From the NCBI GenBank assembly GCA_036557885.1, contig DATBGS010000010.1:62001-126000 (forward strand): a stretch of DNA of 64,000 nt, written 5' to 3'. The translations under genes and the position numbers were made by a program. A model generated the notes under the pieces. That model saw only the letters and a program-made list of their open reading frames with translations. It had not been told where the DNA came from and made no database searches. This document shows, in pieces, positions 24,449-32,650 of this stretch. Source of the DNA: DATBGS01 sp036557885. Lineage in GTDB: Bacteria; Chloroflexota; Ktedonobacteria; Ktedonobacterales; DATBGS01. The first letter of the stretch is position 1; each line of letters starts with the position of its first letter.

Positions 24449-26260
24449 ATGAGCTACCAGGCATTGGCGCCGGGAGCAGTTCTCCAGGGGCGCTACATCA
24501 TCGAAGGACTCTTAGGCGAAGGTGGCTTCGGAGCAGTCTACCAGGCACACGATGTGCGCCTGGGCAATCGCGCGTGCGCCGTAAAGGAAACCTTTGATAC
24601 TTCCAGCAATGCCGCTGTGCAGTTTCAACTGGAGGCAGAAATCCTGGCCGGGCTGGAGCATCCCTACCTGCCCGAAGTCTGGGATTATTTTTCCGAAGGG
24701 CGGCACCTGTACCTCGTCATGGAGTTTATTGAGGGCGAGGACTTAGAAACGCAGTTGAACCGCGATGGCCCGCTCCCTGAACTCGCGGTGCGGCAGTGGA
24801 TTTCGCGGCTGTGTGGGGCGCTCGCTTTGATGCACATGCGCCAACCCGCCATCATTCACCGCGACATCAAGCCCGCCAATATCAAGATTCGCCCCAACGG
24901 GCAGCCTGTGCTGGTAGATTTTGGCCTGGCAAAGATATTTTCACCTACCCAGGCAACGGTCATCGCGGCTCGCGCTGTCTCGGATGGCTTTTCGCCCATT
25001 GAGCAATATGGGCGCGGGCGCACCGATGCCCGCTCCGACATCTACGCGCTGGGCGCCACGCTCTATAACCTGCTTACCGGCGTCATCCCGCCCGATGCCC
25101 CTTCCAGGGCTATCAACGACCCGCTGATTCCGCCGCGCCAGTTGAATCCTGCTATCTCTCCTGGGATGGAGCGTATCATTATGCGCGCGCTCAACATGCG
25201 CGCCGAATCGCGCTACCAATCCGCGCTGGCGGTGCAGCACGACATCGAGCGTGGGTACGCGGCGGCTGGTCCTTTTTATCCTGGGCCAACCTGTCCTTCC
25301 TGCGGGGCACCACGTAAGCCAGGCTTGCGCTTCTGCGATACCTGCGGCGTGTCGCTGCCATCGTTACCTACAACGCCCATTCACGCCGCGCCAACGCGCC
25401 CCATTTTTGCTTCTGCGCCACCATTGCGCCGCCAGCGCGATTGGGAACTGATGCCCAGCCCAACCGGGCAGACGCTCTATGGGCTGGGGGGCACGTCTGG
25501 CGAGGGGCTGACCGCCTGCGGCGCAAACGGAACGATTCTTGTGAATGTCACAGGCAACTGGGTCGCGCTGACCTCGCCAGACGTTATGAACTTGCACGCG
25601 GTAATCTTGCGCGGCCAGAATATCTGGGCAGTTGGGGCGCAAGGCATGATCTTGCATTATAGCCAGGGGCACTGGGACCAGCTTATTCCAGCCGAGAGCG
25701 ATACTTTTTACGCGCTGGCGTTGAACAGCGCAACCGAGGGGTGGGCTGCGGGCGCCTCTGGTACGATGCTCGCCCTTGGCGATGGCTATTGCATGCCCCA
25801 CTCTACTCATACGCGGCACGTCATCTATAGCATTGCCTTGCACGAGAGCGGCCTGGGATGGGCTGTGGGCAGCGAAGGACTCATCTTACGCCTGCATGAA
25901 GGGGACTGGCTCCATGAACCTTCGCCCGACTGGAGTAACCTTGCTTGCGTGGCATTTACCCCCAGCGGCGAAGCCTGGGCCGTTGGAGATGGCGGCGTGC
26001 TGCTCCACTTTAATGGCTCTGTCTGGGTGGCCGGGCCACAGTTGAACGTGCCCGCGCTGCGCAGCCTCGCCTTCAATAGCAAAGGCGAGGGCTGGGCGGT
26101 GGGGCATCGTGGCGTGATCTTGCAGTATCAACAGGGCACTTGGGGACCACCAGCCCGTTCCTCACCAACCAATCAAACGCTTTATGGTGTAGCATTTTTG
26201 CATGACCAGGAAGCCTGGGCTGTTGGGGAGAATGGGACGATGCTGCGCTGCTTGAGTTAG
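24449..26260 (+). CDS. Hanks-type Ser/Thr kinase with zinc ribbon and YCF48-like propeller (kinase 1)
   Basis: 603 residues. Kinase domain at about 15-265: Gly loop GEGGFGAVY, Lys in CAVKE, HRDIKPANIKI, DFGLAK. Zinc ribbon at about 282-302 (CPSC...CDTC). Residues 330-600 hold seven blades with the motif W-A-V-G-x-x-G-x-x-L, as in YCF48-like propellers. No membrane segment is visible, so the kinase and propeller are probably both cytoplasmic. The other two kinases in the window (46034, 61021) carry membrane segments. The DFG and HRD residues needed for activity are intact. A palindromic terminator follows. Confidence 0.93.
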   Translation: MSYQALAPGAVLQGRYIIEGLLGEGGFGAVYQAHDVRLGNRACAVKETFDTSSNAAVQFQLEAEILAGLEHPYLPEVWDYFSEGRHLYLVMEFIEGEDLETQLNRDGPLPELAVRQWISRLCGALALMHMRQPAIIHRDIKPANIKIRPNGQPVLVDFGLAKIFSPTQATVIAARAVSDGFSPIEQYGRGRTDARSDIYALGATLYNLLTGVIPPDAPSRAINDPLIPPRQLNPAISPGMERIIMRALNMRAESRYQSALAVQHDIERGYAAAGPFYPGPTCPSCGAPRKPGLRFCDTCGVSLPSLPTTPIHAAPTRPIFASAPPLRRQRDWELMPSPTGQTLYGLGGTSGEGLTACGANGTILVNVTGNWVALTSPDVMNLHAVILRGQNIWAVGAQGMILHYSQGHWDQLIPAESDTFYALALNSATEGWAAGASGTMLALGDGYCMPHSTHTRHVIYSIALHESGLGWAVGSEGLILRLHEGDWLHEPSPDWSNLACVAFTPSGEAWAVGDGGVLLHFNGSVWVAGPQLNVPALRSLAFNSKGEGWAVGHRGVILQYQQGTWGPPARSSPTNQTLYGVAFLHDQEAWAVGENGTMLRCLS

Positions 26261-26325
26261 AGCGCCTGTTGAGTAAATTACCCTGTTGCTCAGGCTCAAG
26301 TGAACATTCGCGTAGCTAGCAAGCG

Positions 26326-26357
26326 GGCAAGAGGCACGAAGCTTCGTGCCTCTTGCC
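26326..26357 (+). terminator. Palindromic terminator after kinase 1
   Basis: GGCAAGAGGCACGAAG (26326-26341) is followed directly by its exact complement CTTCGTGCCTCTTGCC (26342-26357), then TTATTT. Confidence 0.7.
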
Positions 26358-26384
26358 TTATTTGGAACCCACAACAAACTGCTA

Positions 26385-26414
26385 TTGACACATCTATAGA
26401 AATATCGCTATAAT
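26385..26414 (+). promoter_or_regulatory. Promoter of the MarR-CLC operon
   Basis: TTGACA (26385-26390), 18-bp spacer, TATAAT (26409-26414): both boxes are consensus. The start ATG at 26448 lies 34 nt downstream. The poorly symmetric ATCG/CGAC sequence just after the -10 could be the MarR site. Confidence 0.85.
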
Positions 26415-26447
26415 AATTGTATCGTGATGCGACATAAATAGGGTGCG

Positions 26448-26936
26448 ATGATCGTGAGTGACCAACAGCCAGACATTGATTACCAGGCCCTGGCCGAGCT
26501 GCGCTATCAAATCCGACGCTTCCTCCGTTTTAGTGAGCAAGTAGCCAGATCAGCGGGCATTGAGCCACAGCACTACCTGCTGCTTCTGATGATTAAAGGA
26601 CTCCCAGCGGGCAAAAAACCTACCATTGGGGAACTTGCCGAGCGCCTCCAGATTCAACACAACAGCGCAGTTGAACTGGTTAATCGGTTGGAAGAACGTC
26701 AACTGGTAGAACGCCAGCGCTCGGAAAGCGATCAACGGCAGGTCATCGTCACCCTCACCACACGCGGCGAGTACATTCTGCAAAAGCTGGCATCCCATCA
26801 TCACGCCGAACTCCAAACCATCGGCCCGGCGTTCCTGAGAACGCTCGAAGCCACCCTGGTACGGAGTAGAGAAAATCAGCGCCAGCTTGCTCATCTTCAA
26901 GAGGGTATTGACTACACACATGGCGAAGAATCATGA
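26448..26936 (+). CDS. MarR-family transcriptional regulator
   Basis: 162 residues. MarR winged helix: helix-turn-helix TIGELAERLQIQHNSAVELVNRLEERQLV, wing with ESDQRQVIVTLTTRGE. The consensus promoter directly upstream suggests high expression held down by autorepression. The last 17 nt overlap the start of the CLC channel gene, so the two are translationally coupled and the channel is the likely target. The ligand is unknown. Confidence 0.92.
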   Translation: MIVSDQQPDIDYQALAELRYQIRRFLRFSEQVARSAGIEPQHYLLLLMIKGLPAGKKPTIGELAERLQIQHNSAVELVNRLEERQLVERQRSESDQRQVIVTLTTRGEYILQKLASHHHAELQTIGPAFLRTLEATLVRSRENQRQLAHLQEGIDYTHGEES

Positions 26937-28947
26937 GACGAATGCTGGCGGGGATCACAATGGGCTGCTACGAGCCAGGGGAATAGAGGACGCTTCTCCC
27001 CAACACCGGGGGCCTTGGAGGGTTATTTCACAAAAACTTGGGCGGCTAGGAAACGCAGAAGCGTTAGGCAAACTCGGCGATTTCACGACCTCTCCTCGCG
27101 TTATCCTTATTTCGGTGCTGGCGCTGTTTATCGGCATCATTGGCGCCTTTGTAGCACTGGTCCTTCTTAAGCTCATTGGTCTGTTTACGAACCTCTTCTT
27201 TTTTCAACGATGGAATACCGATCTGACCTCCCCAACCGGCAATCATCTGGGGCCGCTTGTCATTGTTGTGCCAGTCATTGGCGCCCTGATCATTGGGGTC
27301 ATGGCCCGCTATGGGTCGGAGCGCATTCGGGGACACGGCATTCCTGAAGCAATTGAGGCCATTCTCATCAATGGCAGCCAGATACAGCCACGAGTCGCTA
27401 TTTTGAAACCGCTCTCCTCGGCTATTTCCATTGGTTCCGGCGGCCCGTTTGGGGCGGAAGGCCCCATCATTATGACGGGCGGCGCGTTTGGTTCGATCAC
27501 AGCGCAGTTCTTTCACCTGACCAGCGCCGAGCGCAAAACGCTGTTGGTCGCGGGAGCCGCAGCCGGTATGTCCGCGACCTTCGCCGCGCCGGTGGCTGCC
27601 GTGTTACTGGCTGTCGAGTTGCTGCTTTTTGAGTGGAAGCCACGCAGCATGATTCCGGTAGCTATCGCCAGCGCCACTGCTGCTGTCATGCGCAGGTATA
27701 TCATTGGGCAAGGGCCGCTCTTCCCTGTCGCTTCTCATCAGCTTGTCATCGGTCCGCAGGGTGTGCTGGGCTGCGTCATTGCCGGGCTGCTTGCAGGCGG
27801 GCTGTCGGCCCTGCTCACAGTGGCTGTTTACGCCTCTGAAGACGCCTTCAAACGTCTGCCGATCCACTGGATGTGGTGGCCCGCGATAGGCGGGTTGGTG
27901 ATTGGCATAGGCGGCTTTATCTTCCCACAAGCGCTGGGGGTGGGCTATGATACCATTCGCAGCCTGCTCCAGGGAAACGTGCCTGTCACGATTCTTATCG
28001 GTATCCTGCTCGTCAAATCCATCATCTGGTCTGTCTCGCTGGGTTCTGGAACTTCCGGCGGCGTGCTGGCCCCGCTGCTGATGATGGGTGGCGCACTGGG
28101 TGGGCTGGAGGCGACGTTTCTGCCGCCGGAGGGGGCAGGCTTCTGGCCGCTGGTGAGCATGGCAGCTATCCTGGGCGGCACGATGCGCTCCCCTTTTACT
28201 GGCATTATTTTCGCTCTGGAACTCACCCACGATATTAACGCCCTGCTGCCGCTGATGATCGCCTGCACGTTAGCACATGGCTTTACGGTGCTGGTGATGC
28301 GCCGCTCTATCCTCACGGAAAAAGTCAGTCGGCGGGGCTACCACCTCACCAGAGAATATTCCACCGATCCTTTGGAAACCCTCTTTGTGCGCGATGTTAT
28401 GCGCACGACGATTGTTGCTCTTTCAGCGAATATGCAAGGGAAAGAACTGGCGCAATCACTCAAACGCGCCCACGATCAACAAGGGCAGCACCTCTATCCA
28501 TTGCTAGACACCAAACAGCAGCTTGTTGGTGTGCTTACCCGCAGCGACCTGCACCACTTCCTCGAAGAGAAGGAACGTCAACACCATGAGCCAAACGGCG
28601 ATGTCCTGGCGCATCTGGTGAAGCAAAATCCAGTCGTCTGCTATCTAGACGAGCCGCTGCGCATTGTTGTGTATCGGATGGCCGAAACCAACCTGACCCG
28701 CCTGCCAGTCGTTGAGCGGAATCAGCAACGCAAACTGGTGGGCCTTGTTTCGCTCACCGATCTGCTCAAAGCCAGGGCGCGCAACCTGCAAGAAGAACGC
28801 AGCCGCGAGCGTGTGCTGCGGCTGCGTATGCTGTTCCCGCTGGGGCAAGCCTCCGAGACGACAGAGGAAACCGTAGCCCCAGCCTTGGATCAGGGCGACC
28901 CAGAAGAGGTTTGGGAACGAACGGAAGATGGAAGCAGACGGACGTAA
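26920..28947 (+). CDS. CLC-family chloride channel or transporter with tandem CBS domains
   Basis: 675 residues from ATG 26920; upstream in-frame TTGs (26887, 26908) are inside the MarR gene. The CLC core runs from about 65 to 470 with the signature GSGGPFGAEGP (the gating Glu is in GAEGP) and the second motif GSGTSGGVLAPLL. Two CBS domains at about 490-625, the usual adenine-nucleotide-sensing pair, then an acidic tail. Whether channel or H+/Cl- exchanger depends on the internal 'proton glutamate', which I cannot place safely. Confidence 0.93.
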   Translation: MAKNHETNAGGDHNGLLRARGIEDASPQHRGPWRVISQKLGRLGNAEALGKLGDFTTSPRVILISVLALFIGIIGAFVALVLLKLIGLFTNLFFFQRWNTDLTSPTGNHLGPLVIVVPVIGALIIGVMARYGSERIRGHGIPEAIEAILINGSQIQPRVAILKPLSSAISIGSGGPFGAEGPIIMTGGAFGSITAQFFHLTSAERKTLLVAGAAAGMSATFAAPVAAVLLAVELLLFEWKPRSMIPVAIASATAAVMRRYIIGQGPLFPVASHQLVIGPQGVLGCVIAGLLAGGLSALLTVAVYASEDAFKRLPIHWMWWPAIGGLVIGIGGFIFPQALGVGYDTIRSLLQGNVPVTILIGILLVKSIIWSVSLGSGTSGGVLAPLLMMGGALGGLEATFLPPEGAGFWPLVSMAAILGGTMRSPFTGIIFALELTHDINALLPLMIACTLAHGFTVLVMRRSILTEKVSRRGYHLTREYSTDPLETLFVRDVMRTTIVALSANMQGKELAQSLKRAHDQQGQHLYPLLDTKQQLVGVLTRSDLHHFLEEKERQHHEPNGDVLAHLVKQNPVVCYLDEPLRIVVYRMAETNLTRLPVVERNQQRKLVGLVSLTDLLKARARNLQEERSRERVLRLRMLFPLGQASETTEETVAPALDQGDPEEVWERTEDGSRRT

Positions 28948-28966
28948 AAACCCGTTCGTGAAGAAG

Positions 28967-28998
28967 CGTGCTGATTTACAAGCAGGTGGATCAGCACG
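28967..28998. terminator. Hairpin between convergent CLC and arginase-like genes
   Basis: CGTGCTGAT (28967-28975) pairs with ATCAGCACG (28990-28998), 14-nt loop. No T-run on either strand. Confidence 0.4.
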
Positions 28999-29023
28999 CC
29001 TCCCCATCCCATCCTGGCTGGCC

Positions 29024-29902
29024 CTATGAAGATTGTACATGCTCAATGACGGCCATTGCCATATCCAGGCCAAAGCGCAGCCCCCGGTTTTGCTGATCGG
29101 TTGAGGGGTTATAAACCGCCACCGTCGCCGCGCGCGCCGGCAGCGCCTGGGTTGCTCCGCCAACCGCCCGAATGATGTTGGCACGTGACGGCCAGTAGGG
29201 AGCGGGCGTCAGGCCGCCGGGCAGCGCTTTTGGCCCGCCCACATCCAGGTCAAGGTGGATATACCAGCCAGGTGCCTCGCTTGCGCGGGCACGCATGGCT
29301 TGATAGACACCTTTTTTCACGCCGGGCTGGTTGAGGCGACCTGCATCCAGATGGAAGATCGGATGGGTGCGCAGCGCCTCCACTTCTGCCGGGTCCAGAT
29401 CGCTCGTGCCAATCAGCGCGGCTGCCTGCGGACGTACCGGCTGCTCCAGGCCAGCCGCCCGCCGCCAGTCGTCTAAGTCCCAGCCCAGTGCAACGGCATA
29501 CGGCAAGCCGCCGATAAGGCCGCTGGTGGTGGTTGCCATCGTGTTCATATCGCCATGCGCGTCAAACCAGGCCACGCCTGCTGCGCCGCACGCCTGCGCC
29601 ACGCCGCCAATTGGCCCAAGGGCGTGCGTGCAATCGCCCGCCAGCACCAGCGCGAAATCGCCTTGCCAAATGGCCGCGCTCACCGCTGCTGAGGTGCGGC
29701 TGGCAATGCGCCCTAGATTGGTGATGCCGTCGCGGGTGCGCTCGCTGCGAGGCAATTCTATCCAGACCGGCTCTCGAACCTTGTGCCCACGCTGCTCGAT
29801 CAGGCCGACCAGCCCATGATCAAGGAACGCCTTTGGGCCATTGGCGGTGCCCCAGCGGGTCACATCGTTTTGATAGGGAACACAAATGACAGAGATATTC
29901 AT
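29024..29902 (-). CDS. Ureohydrolase (arginase/agmatinase) superfamily protein with altered metal site
   Basis: 292 residues. The ureohydrolase fold is clear: AGDCTHALG (usual GGDHS), WFDAHGDMNT (usual DAHxD) and DLDVGGP (usual DxDxxDP). The first metal ligand His of GGDH is Cys here, and the last motif lacks the second Asp of the DP pair. The second motif is intact. It follows the leucine-dehydrogenase-like gene by 3 nt, with its ribosome site (AAAGGA) inside that gene. So a role in nitrogen or amino acid metabolism is likely, but arginase activity cannot be assumed. Confidence 0.88.
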   Translation of the reverse strand: MNISVICVPYQNDVTRWGTANGPKAFLDHGLVGLIEQRGHKVREPVWIELPRSERTRDGITNLGRIASRTSAAVSAAIWQGDFALVLAGDCTHALGPIGGVAQACGAAGVAWFDAHGDMNTMATTTSGLIGGLPYAVALGWDLDDWRRAAGLEQPVRPQAAALIGTSDLDPAEVEALRTHPIFHLDAGRLNQPGVKKGVYQAMRARASEAPGWYIHLDLDVGGPKALPGGLTPAPYWPSRANIIRAVGGATQALPARAATVAVYNPSTDQQNRGLRFGLDMAMAVIEHVQSS

Positions 29903-29905
29903 GGC

Positions 29906-30961
29906 TTATCCTTTCAGGCGTTTTTCAGCTATGCGCCGCGCTGCCTTGTTTGGTGTAATCTTTTCGGCCAGCGCCAGCGCAAAGACCTGGCGCAGCGACT
30001 CGTCAATAGCTTGCGCGACGCGAGCGTGTGCCTGCTCTTGTGTCCAGTGCAGCACCTCCTGCCCATAAATGCCCATTGCTCCGCCAAAACTCACCACAAA
30101 ATCTGGCGCGTAGAGAATCCCGCGCTGATGCAGACGTGCGGCGTCTGCTTCTTCCGCCAGTTGGTTGTTGGCCGAGCCAACCACCGCCCTGCATCGGAGG
30201 CGGGCGATTGTTTCGCTGTTCAGGATACCACCCAGCGCGCAGGGCGAAAAGATGTCGCATTCTGTATCGTAGACCTGATCGGGCGCAACAAAGGCGATAT
30301 GTTGCTCATCGCGGAAACGCTTGATCGCCGCCTCATCTACATCGCTAAAGAGCACCTCGGCTCCAGCCTCGCGCAGCTTCTCAATCACCCGGCCACCCAC
30401 GCTGCCCGCGCCCTGCACCAGCACGCGCCTGCCCTCCAGCGCGTCGCTCCCAAAAAGCTGGGCGCAGACGGTCTTGATGCTTTGGAACACGCCCACCGCC
30501 GTTGGCGCGCCGGAATCGCCAGCGCCACCCGACTGAATGGTCCGCGCAAAGATGTGTGGCGAGCCAGTTTCCGAGATAATATCCATATCTTCCGGCGACG
30601 TGCCCACATCCGGCCCCGTCTGGAACAGCCCGCCAAGCTGCTTCACCAGCGCCCCATAGCGCCGCAGCAGGCCAGGCCGCGCCTGGGCATCCAGGGTTGG
30701 TGGCAGCGCAATGACTGCCTTGCCGCCGCCGCAGGGAAAACCGATGCTGGCAAACTTATAGCTCATGCCTTCGCCCAGGTTCAGGGCGTCCTGAACGGCA
30801 TCTTCCAGCGAGGGATAGCGCTTCATGCGCGTACCACCAGTGGCCGGACCCATGCGCGTTGAATGAATGGCAATGACGATCCAGGCTCCTGTTGGGCGGT
30901 CTGGATGAATGACGATGCTCTCACCATCCCACTGCTCAAGAAGGGTTGCTATTGACTTCAT
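29906..30961 (-). CDS. Leu/Phe/Val (Glu-type) dehydrogenase
   Basis: 351 residues, the usual length of leucine or phenylalanine dehydrogenase. N-terminal substrate domain with GPATGGTRM and catalytic Lys in PCGGGKAVI (about 80), catalytic Asp in TGPDVGT (about 115), Rossmann motif VQGAGSVGG (about 180). It oxidatively deaminates a branched or aromatic amino acid with NAD+. AAAGGA precedes the ATG. It is first in a two-gene operon with the arginase-like gene. Confidence 0.93.
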   Translation of the reverse strand: MKSIATLLEQWDGESIVIHPDRPTGAWIVIAIHSTRMGPATGGTRMKRYPSLEDAVQDALNLGEGMSYKFASIGFPCGGGKAVIALPPTLDAQARPGLLRRYGALVKQLGGLFQTGPDVGTSPEDMDIISETGSPHIFARTIQSGGAGDSGAPTAVGVFQSIKTVCAQLFGSDALEGRRVLVQGAGSVGGRVIEKLREAGAEVLFSDVDEAAIKRFRDEQHIAFVAPDQVYDTECDIFSPCALGGILNSETIARLRCRAVVGSANNQLAEEADAARLHQRGILYAPDFVVSFGGAMGIYGQEVLHWTQEQAHARVAQAIDESLRQVFALALAEKITPNKAARRIAEKRLKG

Positions 30962-31006
30962 AGCGCTGTCCTTTCAGATACTCTGAAAGAGAGGATTGCA
31001 CCCATG

Positions 31007-31015
31007 AGCATACCA
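31007..31015 (-). promoter_or_regulatory. Possible extended -10 for the amino acid dehydrogenase operon
   Basis: Minus-strand TGGTATGCT matches TGnTATGCT, about 45 nt upstream of the ATG at 30961. Same nonamer as in front of the LLM gene (14902) and the acyl-CoA dehydrogenase gene. No clear -35. Confidence 0.4.
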
Positions 31016-31115
31016 TAACAAAAAGCCAGGCGTCTGATTGGAAAAATGAGGCAGCACATCGTATGATTGGCATGAGAGCATAAAAACGGCTGAAAAAGCA
31101 ACAAGGGATGGCGCA

Positions 31116-31925
31116 ATGGAGCAACGAGTTTTAGGCAAAACGGGGCTGCGCGTGCCTGTGGTGGGTATGGGCACATGGAAAACGTTTGATGTGCGCGGCG
31201 CCGAGGCCGAGGCCAACGCCCGGAGAGTTGTGGACGCGGCGCTGGCGGCAGGCAGCACCTTCTTTGATTCCTCCCCAATGTATGGCGAGGCCGAGCGCGT
31301 GCTGGGGGCTTGCCTGCATGGGCGGCGCGACCAGGTGATGATTGCCACCAAGGTCTGGGCGCAGAAGCTGGGCGAAGGGCTAGAGCAGACTGAGCGGGCG
31401 CTTGCCTATTTTGGCGGGCGCATTGACCTGTATCAACTCCACAACCTGCTGAACTGGAAAGAGCACCTGACGACGTTGAAACTGCTCCGCGAACAGAAGA
31501 AGGTGCGCGCGATTGGCGCCACCCACTACAGAGTAGAGGCTTTCGGGGAATTGCGCCGCGTGATGGAGACAGGCCATATTACAGCCATCCAGATTCCCTA
31601 CAATCCCCTCCAGCGCGAGGTAGAGCAGGAGATTCTGCCGCTGGCTGCCGATCTGGGGTTGGGCGTCGTAGTGATGCGCCCATTTGGGGAGGGCAGCCTG
31701 CTGCATCACTTCCCCTCAGAGCGCGAGTTGGCCCCGCTGCGCCCCTTTGGAGTCAGCACCTGGCCGCAAGCCCTGCTTAAATGGGTGCTCAGCGATCAGC
31801 GCTGCCACGTGGCAATCCCTGCCACCTCGCGCCCGGAACGCATGGCCGAAAACGCCGCCGCTGGCGACCCACCCTGGTTTGGGCCAGAGGAACGCGCGCT
31901 AGTCGCGCGTCTGGCGACAGCTTAG
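31116..31925 (+). CDS. Aldo/keto reductase, short form
   Basis: 269 residues. Tetrad: Asp and Tyr in FFDSSPMYGEAER (about 50-62), Lys in IATKVW (about 77), His in LYQLHN (about 109). AAGGG lies about 8 nt before the ATG. Divergent from the amino acid dehydrogenase operon across a 154-bp gap. Much shorter than the AKR at 6004 and only distantly similar, so not a recent duplicate. Confidence 0.92.
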   Translation: MEQRVLGKTGLRVPVVGMGTWKTFDVRGAEAEANARRVVDAALAAGSTFFDSSPMYGEAERVLGACLHGRRDQVMIATKVWAQKLGEGLEQTERALAYFGGRIDLYQLHNLLNWKEHLTTLKLLREQKKVRAIGATHYRVEAFGELRRVMETGHITAIQIPYNPLQREVEQEILPLAADLGLGVVVMRPFGEGSLLHHFPSERELAPLRPFGVSTWPQALLKWVLSDQRCHVAIPATSRPERMAENAAAGDPPWFGPEERALVARLATA

Positions 31926-31981
31926 CGCGACTAGTTCGGTAGCTTACGGATGAGTGGCTTGCAAGCCTGAAATTAGCACAC

Positions 31982-32353
31982 TTAGCTTGCTTTTTTCAAG
32001 CTCTTGTTGTCCTTCTCATGCTTGAACACATAGTGGATTGCCCAGTTTGCCAGCCAGTACAACAGCGAGCCAATCACCGCAGGCACAAATCCATCCACCT
32101 TGAACCCTGGCACTAGCAAAGCGGCAAGCCCAAACAACGCGGCATTGACCACCAGCAGGAACAACCCCAGTGTAATCACCGTGATGGGCAGCGTGAGAAT
32201 CACCAGCAGCGGGCGAATGAGCACATTGATGACACCCATTACGAGCGCTGCTATCAACGCCGAAACAAGGGTGACGTGAATGCCCGGCACTACATACGCA
32301 ATAACGATCAGGGCCGCCGCGCTCAGCACCCAACGTAGTAATAACTTGAGCAT
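31982..32353 (-). CDS. Phage-holin-4 superfamily membrane protein (PF04020-like)
   Basis: 123 residues with four hydrophobic helices and the family pattern IAYVVPGIHV, ALVMGVINVLIRPLLVILTLPI, and a basic tail. Despite the family name these are ordinary chromosomal proteins of unknown role, and no phage gene is near. AGAGGAAAG precedes the ATG. Convergent with the short AKR gene. Confidence 0.88.
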   Translation of the reverse strand: MLKLLLRWVLSAAALIVIAYVVPGIHVTLVSALIAALVMGVINVLIRPLLVILTLPITVITLGLFLLVVNAALFGLAALLVPGFKVDGFVPAVIGSLLYWLANWAIHYVFKHEKDNKSLKKAS

Positions 32354-32596
32354 TTTCTCTTCTTTCCTCTCTACTAAAAGGCGCTACTCGCACATTTGAC
32401 CGAGCCAGTGTATTCGGTTGGGGAATCACTCCCCATAGCAGCGATTGTTGTTGGGATAACTCCCTTCTTACATACGATGGAGGTCTGCCATTTGATGCAA
32501 AATTTGCGTTGCAGATTCTTGTAACCCAACAAGTTCTGCGGAATTATACAGAGCTTCTAGGCAATTGATAAGTAAGCACGTTGGAAGCCAAAAGAA

Positions 32597-32623
32597 CAGC
32601 CCCAACCAAATTGGTTGGGGCTG
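32597..32623 (-). terminator. Terminator of sufB
   Basis: 13-bp perfect stem CAGCCCCAACCAA / TTGGTTGGGGCTG around a single base, followed on the minus strand by TTCTTTT. The remaining 32354-32650 stretch holds no supported gene. Confidence 0.8.
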
Positions 32624-32650
32624 TGTGTCTTTCTGAAATGAACTGCCCGA

